Below are positions 44,085-53,545 of a stretch of 64,000 nucleotides of DNA, piece by piece; within the stretch, counting starts at the first letter, position 1; each line of letters starts with the position of its first letter. The stretch comes from Litoribrevibacter albus. Lineage in GTDB: Bacteria > Pseudomonadota > Gammaproteobacteria > Pseudomonadales > Litoribrevibacteraceae. The notes under the pieces are model-generated. The model searched no databases. It was not told where the DNA came from and worked only from the letters and a program-made list of their open reading frames with translations. Location of the stretch: contig NZ_BSNM01000002.1 in NCBI RefSeq assembly GCF_030159995.1, positions 186,001-250,000 on the forward strand, written 5' to 3'. The position numbers and the translations under genes were made by a program.

Positions 44085-45875
44085 ATGGATACCATGAACC
44101 CTTTTGAAAATCCTTATTGGAAAATGTCGCTAAAGGCCTTTGAAGACAGTCAACGGGCTTTTACCTCTTTTGCATCGAAAATGAATGCAGACCATAGCAG
44201 TATGCAGGCGGTAGCTACCGACGCAGCAGATGCTTATGCACGCTATGTACAGGAGTGCATCAAACACCCTTGGGCCATGACTAAACAGTCGGTTGGTGTA
44301 GGGAAAAACTACTTTCGAGTGATGAAACAATCTCTTTTTCAGTTGATGGGACGAGAGGTTGATTCTGTGGTTGAACCAGAAAAAGGCGACATGCGCTTTG
44401 CTCATCCTGACTGGTCGGCTAATACCTGGTTTAACTTCGTCAAGCAGATGTATCTGGTCACCGGACAAGCCTGGCTGGACAGCATTCACAACATTCCTGG
44501 GTTAGATGACCATGCGAGAACGCGTGCTGAGTTTTTTGTACGTCAGCTTGTAAATGCAATGTCACCCTCGAATTATTTGCTAACCAATCCAGAGCTGGTG
44601 CAGTTAACCGTGAAATCTCGCGGTAAAAATCTACTCAGTGGTCTTGAGCGTTTTGTACAGGATCTTGAGAAAAGTGCCGATGCCTTGAAGATCTCAATGA
44701 CTGATGATCAAGCCTTTGAATTAGGAACCAACATTGCTACGACGCCGGGTAAAGTCGTTTATCGAAGCGAGCTGTTTGAGCTGATTCAATATACGCCAAC
44801 GACTGAAAAAGTGGCTGAAAGACCCTTGGTGATCATTCCTCCTTTCGTGAATAAATATTACATCCTTGATTTGTCGGCCAAGAATTCTTTCGTTCGATGG
44901 GCAGTGGAGCAAGGTAATACCGTATTCATGGTGTCCTGGGTGAATCCAACTGAGGAACATCGAAATTTGGGCTTTGACCGATACGTAACAGAAGGCGTGC
45001 TAAAAGCGCTTGAGGCGGTTGAAGAGCAGACTGGCGTTCGTGAGGTCAACGCAGTGGGTTACTGCATCGGTGGAACTCTATTGATGACCTCTTTAGCCTA
45101 TATGGCTGCTCGTCGTATGAAGTCACGAGTAAAAAGTGCCACCTTGTTTACAACCTTGACCGACTTCTCTGATCCGGGGGATATAGGGGTGTTCGTCGAT
45201 GAGCATACCGTGAAGGCGATTGAGGATCAGAATAACCACAAAGGGTATTTTGATGGTCGGGTGATGGCCGTTTCCTTTAGCCTGCTCCGTGAAAACTCCT
45301 TGTATTGGAACTATTTTGTACAGAACTATTTGAAAGGTGAGTCGCCTGTTCCCTTTGATTTGCTGTATTGGAATTCAGACAGTACCAACATAACGGCGGC
45401 ATGTCATAACGATATGTTGAGACGTTTCTATCTGGAAAATCAGTTGGTCAAACCTGGAGCCTACAGTGTCAATGGCACTAAGATTGATCTGTCGAAAATC
45501 ACGACACCGCTTTATTTTATTTCTACTCATCAGGACCATATTGCCCGTTGGCGAATAACCTATGAAGGTGCCAAGATTTGCCGTAATAACAGCACCTTTG
45601 TGCTGGGTGAATCAGGTCATATTGCGGGGATTGTAAATCCTCCAGCCAAGAAAAAATATTCCTACTGGACCAACGAAACTCTGTGTGACTCAGCGGATGA
45701 GTGGCTTGATTTGTCAGAGCAACATTCAGGTAGCTGGTGGACTCATTGGGATGAATGGCTAGCGCCAAATAAAGGGAAGCAGGTTGAGGCACGTTCTCCG
45801 GAAGAAGGTAAGTTTGAGCTACTGTGTGATGCTCCTGGTACCTATGTGAAGCGCACGCTGGGTGTGAATAATTAA
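44085..45875 (+). CDS. phaC: Class I poly(3-hydroxyalkanoate) synthase
   Basis: PhaC polymerises 3-hydroxyacyl-CoA into PHA at the granule surface. From the ATG at 44085 it has 596 residues, close to the class I norm. The lipase-like box GYCIGG carries the catalytic Cys (Cys327); Asp in STHQDHIARW and His in GESGHIAGIVNPP complete the triad. The frame is open back to 44001 and another ATG lies at 44094 (MNPFENPYW); none has a strong ribosome-binding site, so the start is uncertain by a few residues. Companions: phasin upstream, phaJ-like gene converging downstream. No phaA or phaB is nearby. Confidence 0.94.
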   Translation: MDTMNPFENPYWKMSLKAFEDSQRAFTSFASKMNADHSSMQAVATDAADAYARYVQECIKHPWAMTKQSVGVGKNYFRVMKQSLFQLMGREVDSVVEPEKGDMRFAHPDWSANTWFNFVKQMYLVTGQAWLDSIHNIPGLDDHARTRAEFFVRQLVNAMSPSNYLLTNPELVQLTVKSRGKNLLSGLERFVQDLEKSADALKISMTDDQAFELGTNIATTPGKVVYRSELFELIQYTPTTEKVAERPLVIIPPFVNKYYILDLSAKNSFVRWAVEQGNTVFMVSWVNPTEEHRNLGFDRYVTEGVLKALEAVEEQTGVREVNAVGYCIGGTLLMTSLAYMAARRMKSRVKSATLFTTLTDFSDPGDIGVFVDEHTVKAIEDQNNHKGYFDGRVMAVSFSLLRENSLYWNYFVQNYLKGESPVPFDLLYWNSDSTNITAACHNDMLRRFYLENQLVKPGAYSVNGTKIDLSKITTPLYFISTHQDHIARWRITYEGAKICRNNSTFVLGESGHIAGIVNPPAKKKYSYWTNETLCDSADEWLDLSEQHSGSWWTHWDEWLAPNKGKQVEARSPEEGKFELLCDAPGTYVKRTLGVNN

Positions 45876-45913
45876 CGTAAGTCAGCTTTCCAAAGCACAA
45901 AAATAAACGTAAC

Positions 45914-45942
45914 TAAAAAAGGCCCATTGTGGGCCTTTTTTA
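45914..45942. terminator. Bidirectional terminator between phaC and phaJ-like gene
   Basis: Stem GGCCCA/TGGGCC with loop TTG, flanked by an A run before and a T run after, about 40 bases after the phaC stop and 70 bases past the end of the convergent MaoC-type gene. Confidence 0.92.
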
Positions 45943-46014
45943 GTTTGTTCTTTTATACGTTCAAGCGCGGGTATTTGTTGTGTAGCTCATGCTTCCAAGC
46001 GGATTCTTACTGAA

Positions 46015-46416
46015 TCAGCCTTTATACAGCACTACCGCTTCGCCAGTAATCACAACGTCGCCTTCATCGTTTATACAGGTTGTGGATAACGTAATGATTG
46101 GTTTATCGTCACGAACCTCCGTGACTTCGACAGTTGCAGTGACTTCCTGATCTAGGTACACCGGCTTTGTAAATTTCAGATCTTGCCCTAAATAAATTGT
46201 GCCTTCGCCCGGGAGATGTTTACCTAGTAATCCGGAGAATAAACTCGAAACGAGCATGCCGTGCACAATACGTTGACCAAACATGGATTGCTCCGCGTAC
46301 TTGGGATCAAGATGTACAGGGTTAAAATCGAGAGATAATTCAGAAAATGTTCCAACGTCATGCTCTGTAAATTTTCGGGTAACTGAGGCTTTTTGACCTA
46401 CACGTATTTTCGACAT
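46015..46416 (-). CDS. phaJ: MaoC-type (R)-specific enoyl-CoA hydratase
   Basis: A 133-residue hot-dog protein expected to hydrate trans-2-enoyl-CoA to (R)-3-hydroxyacyl-CoA, the PHA synthase substrate. The hydratase-2 motif is visible as SLDFNPVHLDPKYAEQSMFGQRIVHGM, with the catalytic Asp and His, followed by GTIYLGQDLKFTKPVYLDQEVT. Position beside phaC supports the PhaJ role, but a general MaoC dehydratase is possible. It is divergent from the reductase gene at 46598. Confidence 0.88.
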   Translation of the reverse strand: MSKIRVGQKASVTRKFTEHDVGTFSELSLDFNPVHLDPKYAEQSMFGQRIVHGMLVSSLFSGLLGKHLPGEGTIYLGQDLKFTKPVYLDQEVTATVEVTEVRDDKPIITLSTTCINDEGDVVITGEAVVLYKG

Positions 46417-46597
46417 ACCTACTTTCCTTAGTTAAATTACCTTGGTGTTATCTTTATTTTTAGTTTCGCTTTCCCCTTTAGGTAGGCTCTTTTAATATAC
46501 GGCTCTCAAATTACGCTTTAATGATTTAGATCACTTTTTGATCGATCTGGGCGCGAAGACTGCACAGTTTTTTGATTAACAGATACAGGTAAGAAAT

Positions 46598-47500
46598 ATG
46601 TCTCAGCAATCCCCCGTTCTTGGATTTATTGGCATTGGTTTAATGGGCAACCCAATGACCAAACGGTTATTGGCCGCAGGCTTCCCAGTGAATGTTTGGA
46701 ACCGTTCGGTGGATAAATTAGCTGCTGTGGTTGATGCTGGGGCGATCGCTAAATCTTCGATTGTGGAGCTGGTGGAAGCTTCCGATGTGATCATGCTGTG
46801 TGTATCTGATACTGATGCAGTTCGATCGGTGGTCTTTGGTGAGGGGGGCGTGGTGGATGCCGTTGAAGGCAATACCAGCGCAAAAACCCGCCTCCTAATC
46901 GATTTCTCCAGTATCGACCCTGAACAAACTCGCGAGATGGCACAAACACTTAAACATCGTACCGGAATTGAGTGGGTAGATAGCCCTGTTTCAGGTGGTG
47001 TAGCTGGGGCAGAACAAGGCACGTTAGCCATTATGTGTGGTGGCGAAGAAAGTGTAATTGAGCAGGTGACGCCAATTCTGGAACCGCTGTCGCAGCGAGT
47101 TACACGTATGGGGCCTGTAGGAAGCGGTCAGGTCACTAAAATCTGCAATCAGATGATCGTGAGCTGTAACGTACTGGTGATGGCTGAGGTAATGGCGATG
47201 GCCGAGAAAGCCGGGGTGGATTCCTCTCAGATTCCGCAGGCCTTGAAAGGTGGTTTTGCTGATTCGATTCCTCTTCAGTTAACGGGGCCGAGAATGGCAA
47301 CCAGAGATTTTGATGAGGTGAAATGGCACGTTAAAACCTTGTTGAAGGATTTGGACATGGCTAATCATTTGGCTAAAACACTCCAGTCCTCGATTCCTAT
47401 GGCTGGATTGGGCGCTGAATTAATGCGTATGCACGGCAGTAAAGGCAATATGGATCAGGACCCATGTACCTTGATCGAACAATACATTTCGAAGAATTAA
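46598..47500 (+). CDS. NAD(P)-dependent beta-hydroxyacid dehydrogenase, tartronate semialdehyde reductase type
   Basis: A 300-residue member of the 3-hydroxyisobutyrate dehydrogenase family. It has the nucleotide motif GFIGIGLMGNPMTKRLL, the substrate-binding SPVSGGVAGAEQGTL and the catalytic Lys in GSGQVTKICNQM. Reduction of 2-hydroxy-3-oxopropionate to glycerate (GarR/GlxR activity) is suggested by the hydroxypyruvate isomerase gene 64 bp downstream. Glyoxylate carboligase is absent from the window, so the pathway assignment is inference. It is divergent from the phaJ-like gene across 180 bp. Confidence 0.85.
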   Translation: MSQQSPVLGFIGIGLMGNPMTKRLLAAGFPVNVWNRSVDKLAAVVDAGAIAKSSIVELVEASDVIMLCVSDTDAVRSVVFGEGGVVDAVEGNTSAKTRLLIDFSSIDPEQTREMAQTLKHRTGIEWVDSPVSGGVAGAEQGTLAIMCGGEESVIEQVTPILEPLSQRVTRMGPVGSGQVTKICNQMIVSCNVLVMAEVMAMAEKAGVDSSQIPQALKGGFADSIPLQLTGPRMATRDFDEVKWHVKTLLKDLDMANHLAKTLQSSIPMAGLGAELMRMHGSKGNMDQDPCTLIEQYISKN

Positions 47501-47563
47501 TATCGTGCGGAATCCATCTAACCCATCGTCAAATCAACATAAGGTCGAAAAGGTAACCAGATC

Positions 47564-48346
47564 ATGAAATTGTGTGCAAATTTATCCCTAATGTTTACTG
47601 AGGTTCCTTTACTGGAGCGTTTTGCCAAAGCTCGTGCCTGTGGGTTTGATGCAGTGGAAATCCAGTTTCCTTATGAAGCAAGTATTGATGAGTTGGTGAA
47701 AGCCAAAAATGTAGCTCAGGTTGAAGTGGTATTAATCAATGTACCTGCCGGTGATTTGATGACAGGCGGAGAGGGTTTGGCTTCGGTCCCGGAATTAACA
47801 GAAGAATACTCACAGGCCTTGGCTCAATGCATTGAATACGCTACGGCTTTAAATGTGAAGGCGGTAAATGTACTTGCAGGACGTTGCTTAACTGCAGAAC
47901 AAGAATCCAAATATTGGCAGACCTTTGAATGGAACTTATCGCGTACTGCGGATGCTTTGGCGGAGCATAAAATTCTCACCACGTTTGAAGCCATCAACAC
48001 CAAAGACATGCCTGGTTTTCTGGTGCATCGTGCCGAGCACCTATGGTCTGTAATGTCTCGTGTGAATCACCCGAATGTGAAAGCACAGTATGACCTCTAT
48101 CATATGGCGATGATGGGCGAAAATCTTTGGCATGACTTGTCTACCAGATCAGATCAGATCGGTCATATTCAGTTTGCTGATATGCCAGGTCGAGGGGAGC
48201 CAGGTACCGGTGGCTTGGCCTTGAAACAGTTCTTCCAAATCATTGAAGACAGTACCTACGATGGTTATGTCGCGGCAGAGTACAAGCCAACCCAGCAAAC
48301 TGAGAAAACCTTAAACTGGATGGGGCCAAGGGTGATGCCGTCTTAA
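47564..48346 (+). CDS. hyi: Hydroxypyruvate isomerase family protein
   Basis: A 260-residue TIM-barrel isomerase that interconverts hydroxypyruvate and tartronate semialdehyde. The start MKLCANLSLMFTEVPLLERF is typical, and the metal-binding acidic and His residues are in TTFEAINTKD, AQYDLYHM, IGHIQFADMPGRGEPGTG and VAAEYKP. It is co-directional with the reductase gene upstream, matching the glyoxylate/hydroxypyruvate branch (gcl-hyi-glxR in other bacteria). The third enzyme, Gcl, is not here. Confidence 0.9.
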   Translation: MKLCANLSLMFTEVPLLERFAKARACGFDAVEIQFPYEASIDELVKAKNVAQVEVVLINVPAGDLMTGGEGLASVPELTEEYSQALAQCIEYATALNVKAVNVLAGRCLTAEQESKYWQTFEWNLSRTADALAEHKILTTFEAINTKDMPGFLVHRAEHLWSVMSRVNHPNVKAQYDLYHMAMMGENLWHDLSTRSDQIGHIQFADMPGRGEPGTGGLALKQFFQIIEDSTYDGYVAAEYKPTQQTEKTLNWMGPRVMPS

Positions 48347-48575
48347 GAGAACGCAGAACCTTGTAGTTAAAGAATGGCCAATGGTGAGTGCCTCTGAGTC
48401 TAAATTCGTATCTGGTATTTAGAAGATCTCCCAGGTCATTCGCTTCTTTTGGTAGGTTATTGATAGCATTCTTATTTTTTGTTAGTTAGGTCACATTCTG
48501 TCGTTATGTCTATCTGATTCTCAGTGGTAAAGTTGCGCACCAACGGACTAATCAAACATTACCAAAGGATCAGGT

Positions 48576-49655
48576 ATGTCAGATCAAATTCAACTATGCC
48601 TTAGTGCGTCCAGCACTACCCAAACCCCATGTTTTCCTGGTGACCAGCCATCGGCTGAGAAGTTTAAATTGGATAATCCTCATATCTCCGGCCCGGTTAT
48701 CCAAAAGGGAACTCCTTACATTATTCGTCCAAATACCGGAGCGCATCAACAACCTTGGCAACAAATGAGACCAGACTTAGCGCTGATGTTTAAGAAGATT
48801 CAGTCTTTGTCTGCTTCTGAAAGACGAAACATTTCTGAAATGAATGAGTACTTCGGGACGGACATGTTATTGGCGCTGTCTGAAGTTTATGAAAATGAAA
48901 TTCAACCTTTGGCGCAATACACTCAAAACTACATGACGAACACGGTCATGCCTATAGCTGTTAATGAATTTCCAGGCGTGTCTGGTGCAGCCGCAACCGC
49001 CATGGAAAGCCGTATGAGTCAGTTTGCTAAGTCGGCACTCAAATATCAAAAAGCGTTGGAGCAAGTACGAGCGGCCCATATTGCTAAGGTACCTAAAATG
49101 GAACTGACCAAGTTGGAGCAAAAGGCTAGACTGCTTCACAAAGAGTTTAATGCAAGGTTCCAGGCCGAAATTAACAAATACATGGGCAAAGCCGGTAAAC
49201 GCGGTAACGTTTGGACCAACGCGGAGCGTGGGATTAATCAGGCCAAGGGCGCCAGAACCAGTAAGCCAATCACGTTGTCTTCGATGAACGAGTTTAACTT
49301 AATTAGAAAGTTTGAGAAGGTTGCGAATGTCGGAGGAAAGTCGATGATTATTTTGGATGCAGGCCTTCGTGTGAGTAATGTTTATAAGGATTACCAAACT
49401 GGAAAGGATTGGCAACGTACCTTGGTGACGGAAAGTGTAGGCTTTGGGTTGGGAACAGCTGCTGGAGCATACGTTGGTGCCCATGTCGCTACAGCTGCTA
49501 TGGGAGTATTTTTAGCTGCTACTCCTGTTGGATGGGTATTTGTGATTGGTGCAGGTATAGTGGCTGGTTATGCTGTAGCTAAGGGGGTTGATTATGGTGG
49601 TAAAGTTGTTGCTGGCGCCTTGTATGATCGTAGTTCGGCCATGAGCTGGTTTTAA
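48576..49655 (+). CDS. Unrecognised protein with C-terminal membrane-insertion hairpin; candidate effector
   Basis: A 359-residue protein I do not recognise. There is no signal peptide. Residues 1-60 are polar with two cysteines (8 and 19) and a KGTPYIIRP segment; residues 65-240 are helical and charged, without enzyme motifs. Residues 284-333 form a Gly/Ala-rich hydrophobic pair of segments (GFGLGTAAGAYVG to WVFVIGAGIVAGYAVA), the style of pore-forming toxins. The C terminus is polar. A 118-residue two-helix membrane protein follows after 21 bp on the same strand, which is the arrangement of a bacterial antagonism effector with an immunity protein. No VgrG, Hcp or PAAR gene is in the window. 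Effector function is inference; a membrane scaffold or other role is possible. Confidence 0.6.
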   Translation: MSDQIQLCLSASSTTQTPCFPGDQPSAEKFKLDNPHISGPVIQKGTPYIIRPNTGAHQQPWQQMRPDLALMFKKIQSLSASERRNISEMNEYFGTDMLLALSEVYENEIQPLAQYTQNYMTNTVMPIAVNEFPGVSGAAATAMESRMSQFAKSALKYQKALEQVRAAHIAKVPKMELTKLEQKARLLHKEFNARFQAEINKYMGKAGKRGNVWTNAERGINQAKGARTSKPITLSSMNEFNLIRKFEKVANVGGKSMIILDAGLRVSNVYKDYQTGKDWQRTLVTESVGFGLGTAAGAYVGAHVATAAMGVFLAATPVGWVFVIGAGIVAGYAVAKGVDYGGKVVAGALYDRSSAMSWF

Positions 49656-49676
49656 ATGTAAAGGTGGTAGTGATAT

Positions 49677-50033
49677 ATGGATGACTTCTCTATTGAAGAA
49701 ATTTGGGCGTTTGTGGTAGTCGGGATTTTTTTGGTATCAGGGGTGCTGGGATTTATTTTTAGAAAAATTTCAGTTGACTACATTGAAGAACAAATGGCGA
49801 AGGAAGGAAAAGAGCCTCCTTTGTGGGACAAAGGGATCGGTGCTCGAGTAAGTGCATATGCAACTCTGATTATAATCAAAAGATATCCAGTAAAGTCTTT
49901 CATAGATTCAGAGTCAATTTTACGGTTTGCTCGTAAGAAAGATTGGTACTTGGCTGTATGCTTTATTTCGACCTTAAACATATCTATGGTTCTAGCTGTT
50001 GTATTCTATTTTTTGTATGGCCCTACTGAGTGA
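49677..50033 (+). CDS. Small two-helix membrane protein; candidate immunity protein
   Basis: A 118-residue protein with a membrane helix at each end (about 10-29, FVVVGIFLVSGVLGFIF, and about 91-114, AVCFISTLNISMVLAVVFYFLYG) and a basic/acidic soluble loop between. AAGGTGG lies about ten bases before the ATG. It begins 21 bp after the upstream gene and ends just before a strong terminator, so the two form a closed unit. If the upstream protein is a membrane-active toxin, this fits as its immunity partner; that is inferred from size, topology and order only. Confidence 0.65.
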   Translation: MDDFSIEEIWAFVVVGIFLVSGVLGFIFRKISVDYIEEQMAKEGKEPPLWDKGIGARVSAYATLIIIKRYPVKSFIDSESILRFARKKDWYLAVCFISTLNISMVLAVVFYFLYGPTE

Positions 50034-50070
50034 CTTGCTCTGTTTTCAAAACTTGAACTTCAAAATCTAA

Positions 50071-50096
50071 AAAGGCGATCAAACGATCGCCTTTTT
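50071..50096. terminator. Bidirectional terminator after effector/immunity-like pair
   Basis: Stem GGCGATC/GATCGCC with loop AAAC, flanked by A and T runs, between the small membrane-protein gene and the convergent acyltransferase gene. Confidence 0.93.
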
Positions 50097-50114
50097 AGTT
50101 TTTGAATCGAGCAC

Positions 50115-51050
50115 TTAAGCCGGATCAGCCACGGATTGAGTGGCCGGACTGCTTTGTTCCGATTTCAATTGCGTGATTAACTGATCCTTTTCTTGCCATA
50201 GCGCGCTGATCCAGTCTTGGAAGTCAGCTCTGAATTCTGGATCATTGGTGTAATCACCTTCCAGTAGCTCTGGAGGAATAATCACTTCTTCTACCACGAT
50301 GCGTGCTTTATTCACCTTGCCACACATGAACGACCAGTAATCCATCGGAGTGCCTTCTTCATAGACGATGGTGATGTTGACCAGTTTATTGATTAATCCA
50401 TCCATGGCCTCCAGTGTGAAAGCTGCACCACCGGCTTTGGGTTTCAGTAAGTGCTTGTACGGTGAATTCTGACGCTTGTGCTTGGCTTCCGTAAAACGCG
50501 TACCTTCCAGAAAATTAAAAATGGCGACTGGATTATGCTTGTACTTTTCACACGCTTTACGCGTGGTTTCCATATCCTTTCCTTTCAGGTGCGGGTTCTT
50601 TTCCAGAAATTCTTTCGAATAACGTTTCATGAAAGGAAACTCTAATGCCCACCAGTTCAGGCCCATGATAGGCACCCAGATTAATTCTTGTTTTAGGAAA
50701 AACTTAAAGAACGGAATCTTGTGATTGAAGATGTGTTGCAAGATGGTGATGTCAGACCAGGATTGGTGATTGGACGTCACTAAATACCAACCGTCGTGGT
50801 TGAGTTGCTCTAAGCCTGTTACCCGATAATCAAGTTTTTGAATCAAGTGCATCCAGCCGCTGTTACAAGAGATCCAGTTCTGCGCGATACGTATGACCAA
50901 AAAGTCCGTCACCTTTCGTGCTGCTTTGAAAGGGAGCAATAATTTAAATATCGCCGCAGTAAACAGTAGTGGCGTCCAGATAAGGGTATTAGTAATCAAA
51001 AGAATACTGGCAAGGATTCCTCTGAGAGTCGGTGGTAAAAAGCTAAGCAT
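50115..51050 (-). CDS. 1-acyl-glycerol-3-phosphate acyltransferase family protein
   Basis: A 311-residue membrane acyltransferase (PlsC/LPLAT, like YihG). A hydrophobic N terminus (ILASILLITNTLIWTPLLFTAAIF) precedes the HX4D motif NHQSWSD (about 93-99) and the substrate motif FLEGTRFTEAK (about 179-189). It probably acylates lysophosphatidic acid at the inner membrane. It ends in a polar tail rich in Gln/Ser. It stands downstream of pta but is separated by about 280 bp. Confidence 0.9.
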   Translation of the reverse strand: MLSFLPPTLRGILASILLITNTLIWTPLLFTAAIFKLLLPFKAARKVTDFLVIRIAQNWISCNSGWMHLIQKLDYRVTGLEQLNHDGWYLVTSNHQSWSDITILQHIFNHKIPFFKFFLKQELIWVPIMGLNWWALEFPFMKRYSKEFLEKNPHLKGKDMETTRKACEKYKHNPVAIFNFLEGTRFTEAKHKRQNSPYKHLLKPKAGGAAFTLEAMDGLINKLVNITIVYEEGTPMDYWSFMCGKVNKARIVVEEVIIPPELLEGDYTNDPEFRADFQDWISALWQEKDQLITQLKSEQSSPATQSVADPA

Positions 51051-51327
51051 GATGAACCTGTTTTTCAGCTAACACGTGTTAGCTAATTCTAAGATGACTT
51101 TATTTCAAATCCAAGTGAATAAACGGACTTTTTGGGAAATGTCGGCCTTGTTTTTGGGCGTACATGACCTTATTGATGTTGGCGATTTTGCTCTTTTTTT
51201 ATTCAAAACGAAAGAGCTTACTTCAGGAATCAGTGGCTCACCATAACAAATGTTAAGAGGCGTGTTTATTCGTGAAAAATGAGAGGGGGAAAGGAAGAAG
51301 AGGGCACAGGTGTGCCCTCTGTGGAGA

Positions 51328-53472
51328 TTAAAGCAGTTTTTCCGCAGCCTGTTTGGCCTGAATCGCAGTAAGGGCAATGGTGTAGACAATGTCTTCAACC
51401 AGCGCACCGCGAGACAAATCGTTTACCGGTTTTCTCAAGCCCTGAAGCATTGGGCCCACGCTGATTACATTGGCACTACGCTGAACGGCTTTATAGGTGG
51501 TGTTACCTGTATTGAGATCCGGGAAGACAAAGACGGTCGCCTGGCCTGCTACCGGGCTGTCAGGGGCTTTGCTCTTGGCTACGTTTTCAATCGCGGCGGC
51601 ATCGTACTGCAACGGGCCATCAAGAATCAGATCAGGGCGTCGTTCCTGAGCGATTGATGTTGCCTGGATAACTTTTTCTACGTCCGCACCTGACCCTGAT
51701 TTTCCTGTGCTGTAGCTGATCATCGCGACTTTCGGATCAATACCAAAGGTTTTCGCGGAGTCGGCACTCTGAATCGCAATGTCTGCCAATAGTTCTGCAT
51801 CCGGGTCCGGGTTTACTGCACAGTCACCGTAGACCAACACTTGCTCAGGCAGACACATAAAGAAGACTGAGGATACTTGTTTTGCATCCGGGCTGGTTTT
51901 GATCAACTGCAGTGCAGGACGAATGGTGTTGGCGGTGGTATGAATAGCACCGGAGACTAATCCGTCCACTTCATCCATAGCCAACATCATGGTGCCCATA
52001 ACTACCGTATCTTCCAGCATGGCTTCTGCCATTGGCGCGGTGACGCCTTTGTGTTTTCTTAATTCAACAAACGGAGAAATGTAGTTATGACGTACTTTAT
52101 CCGGATCAATGATCTCGATATTGGACGGTAACTCAATGCCCTGGTTTTTGGCGATCTCAAGAATCTTTTCTTCTTTACCAATCAGAACACAGTTGGCGAT
52201 GCCTCGTTCCTGACAAATCGCTGCGGCTTGAATGGTACGAGGCTCTTCTCCTTCCGGAAGGACAACACGCTTGTTAGCCGCTTGAGCACGTTTTACTAAC
52301 TGGTAGCGGAATGCTGGTGGTGAGAGACGACTTACTTTTGGCAATTTAAGTAGGTCACGCAAGCCTTCGCCGTCGATATTCCCAGCAACTGAATCCATCA
52401 CTTTGTTGATTCGGTCAGTGTCGTCTGTAGGTACTTCGTTGTTCATCAGGTTTAGACGGCTTACCGTTGAGAAGCTGTCCAGGGTGGACTTCATAACAGG
52501 AAGGCCGCTTTCCAGCGCGGGTCTGCACAGCTCAATGATACTGTCTGGTGGTGTGTAGTCGCCGGTCACAACCAAGCCCGCCAGTGGAACCCCTTTTAGT
52601 GCCGCAAGGGATACTGCCATGATGATGTCGTGGCGATCGCCAGGGGTGATGATCAAAGAGCCAGGTTTCAGGCTTCCAGCCATATTGGCCGCAGTGCGTG
52701 CGCACAATGCCATGTGATCAACCCGTCGTTCGTCCGCCGCCCCTTTATAAACAAATTCGGCTTTCAAATGGTTGCATACATCGGTGGTGCGTGGCGACAT
52801 TAAATCCGGTGACCACGGAATGGTGCCGAGTAAGCGGTGGTGACCATGGAAGATATTCAGTGACTTGATGACATCCACTTCATCCACATCAACGTCCGCA
52901 TTGGTGATGCTTGTGCTTTCCACCAAGGTGGCTTTTGCGGTCGGGCTATTAAGCTTATTGACGATCACGCCAATCACTTTGTTTTTCTTACCGGCGCCGA
53001 ACAGGCTGCTGGTAATGGTAATTCGATCTTCAAGTTCTTTATAACTACCAAACATGGTCGGTGTTGCAGTCAGCAATACAGAGGCATCTAAAGACTGAGC
53101 CATTTCAACGTTCAGTTTGGCAATGAATGGTTCGTTTTCAGGAACCAGACCTTCAATGATGACCACGTCATAGTCTTCAGCCGCTTGCTCGGTCAGACCG
53201 ACCACTTCTTCCATCAATCGATTCAGCTTGCCGTCGCCAATCAGCTTTTGGGCGTATTTTAGAGACAAAGGCTGAGGTGGTTCTAGGGTGGTTGTGTTTT
53301 GAACGATGCGAGTGGAGCGTTCAGGGCCTTCGTCGTACTTATGCATTTGGGCAATGGGTTTAACAAAGGCAACTTTTAGCCCTTGTTCATCCAGTGCGCG
53401 AAGTAATCCGACGCTGATGGATGTAAGACCGGTACTGGAGCTTACCGGTGAAAGAAAGAGTTTTGTAGCCAC
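51328..53472 (-). CDS. pta: Phosphate acetyltransferase
   Basis: Pta converts acetyl-CoA and phosphate to acetyl phosphate. The 714-residue long form has an N-terminal P-loop-like domain (MATKLFLSPVSSSTGLTSISVGLLRAL), a central DRTGG-type regulatory domain (about 225-330), and a C-terminal catalytic domain (about 385-714) with RVVLPEGEEPRTIQAA, GLVSGAIHTTANTIRPALQ and GDCAVNPDPDAE. It lies 73 bp after ackA in the same operon. The pair links acetate overflow to the neighbouring CoA-transferase and PHA genes. Confidence 0.97.
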   Translation of the reverse strand: MATKLFLSPVSSSTGLTSISVGLLRALDEQGLKVAFVKPIAQMHKYDEGPERSTRIVQNTTTLEPPQPLSLKYAQKLIGDGKLNRLMEEVVGLTEQAAEDYDVVIIEGLVPENEPFIAKLNVEMAQSLDASVLLTATPTMFGSYKELEDRITITSSLFGAGKKNKVIGVIVNKLNSPTAKATLVESTSITNADVDVDEVDVIKSLNIFHGHHRLLGTIPWSPDLMSPRTTDVCNHLKAEFVYKGAADERRVDHMALCARTAANMAGSLKPGSLIITPGDRHDIIMAVSLAALKGVPLAGLVVTGDYTPPDSIIELCRPALESGLPVMKSTLDSFSTVSRLNLMNNEVPTDDTDRINKVMDSVAGNIDGEGLRDLLKLPKVSRLSPPAFRYQLVKRAQAANKRVVLPEGEEPRTIQAAAICQERGIANCVLIGKEEKILEIAKNQGIELPSNIEIIDPDKVRHNYISPFVELRKHKGVTAPMAEAMLEDTVVMGTMMLAMDEVDGLVSGAIHTTANTIRPALQLIKTSPDAKQVSSVFFMCLPEQVLVYGDCAVNPDPDAELLADIAIQSADSAKTFGIDPKVAMISYSTGKSGSGADVEKVIQATSIAQERRPDLILDGPLQYDAAAIENVAKSKAPDSPVAGQATVFVFPDLNTGNTTYKAVQRSANVISVGPMLQGLRKPVNDLSRGALVEDIVYTIALTAIQAKQAAEKLL

Positions 53473-53545
53473 AGCAGATATCTCCTGCTAACAATAAGTA
53501 TTTGTAATAAAGAATATTTAGTAACAGTGGTTTGTAACGCGCTAA

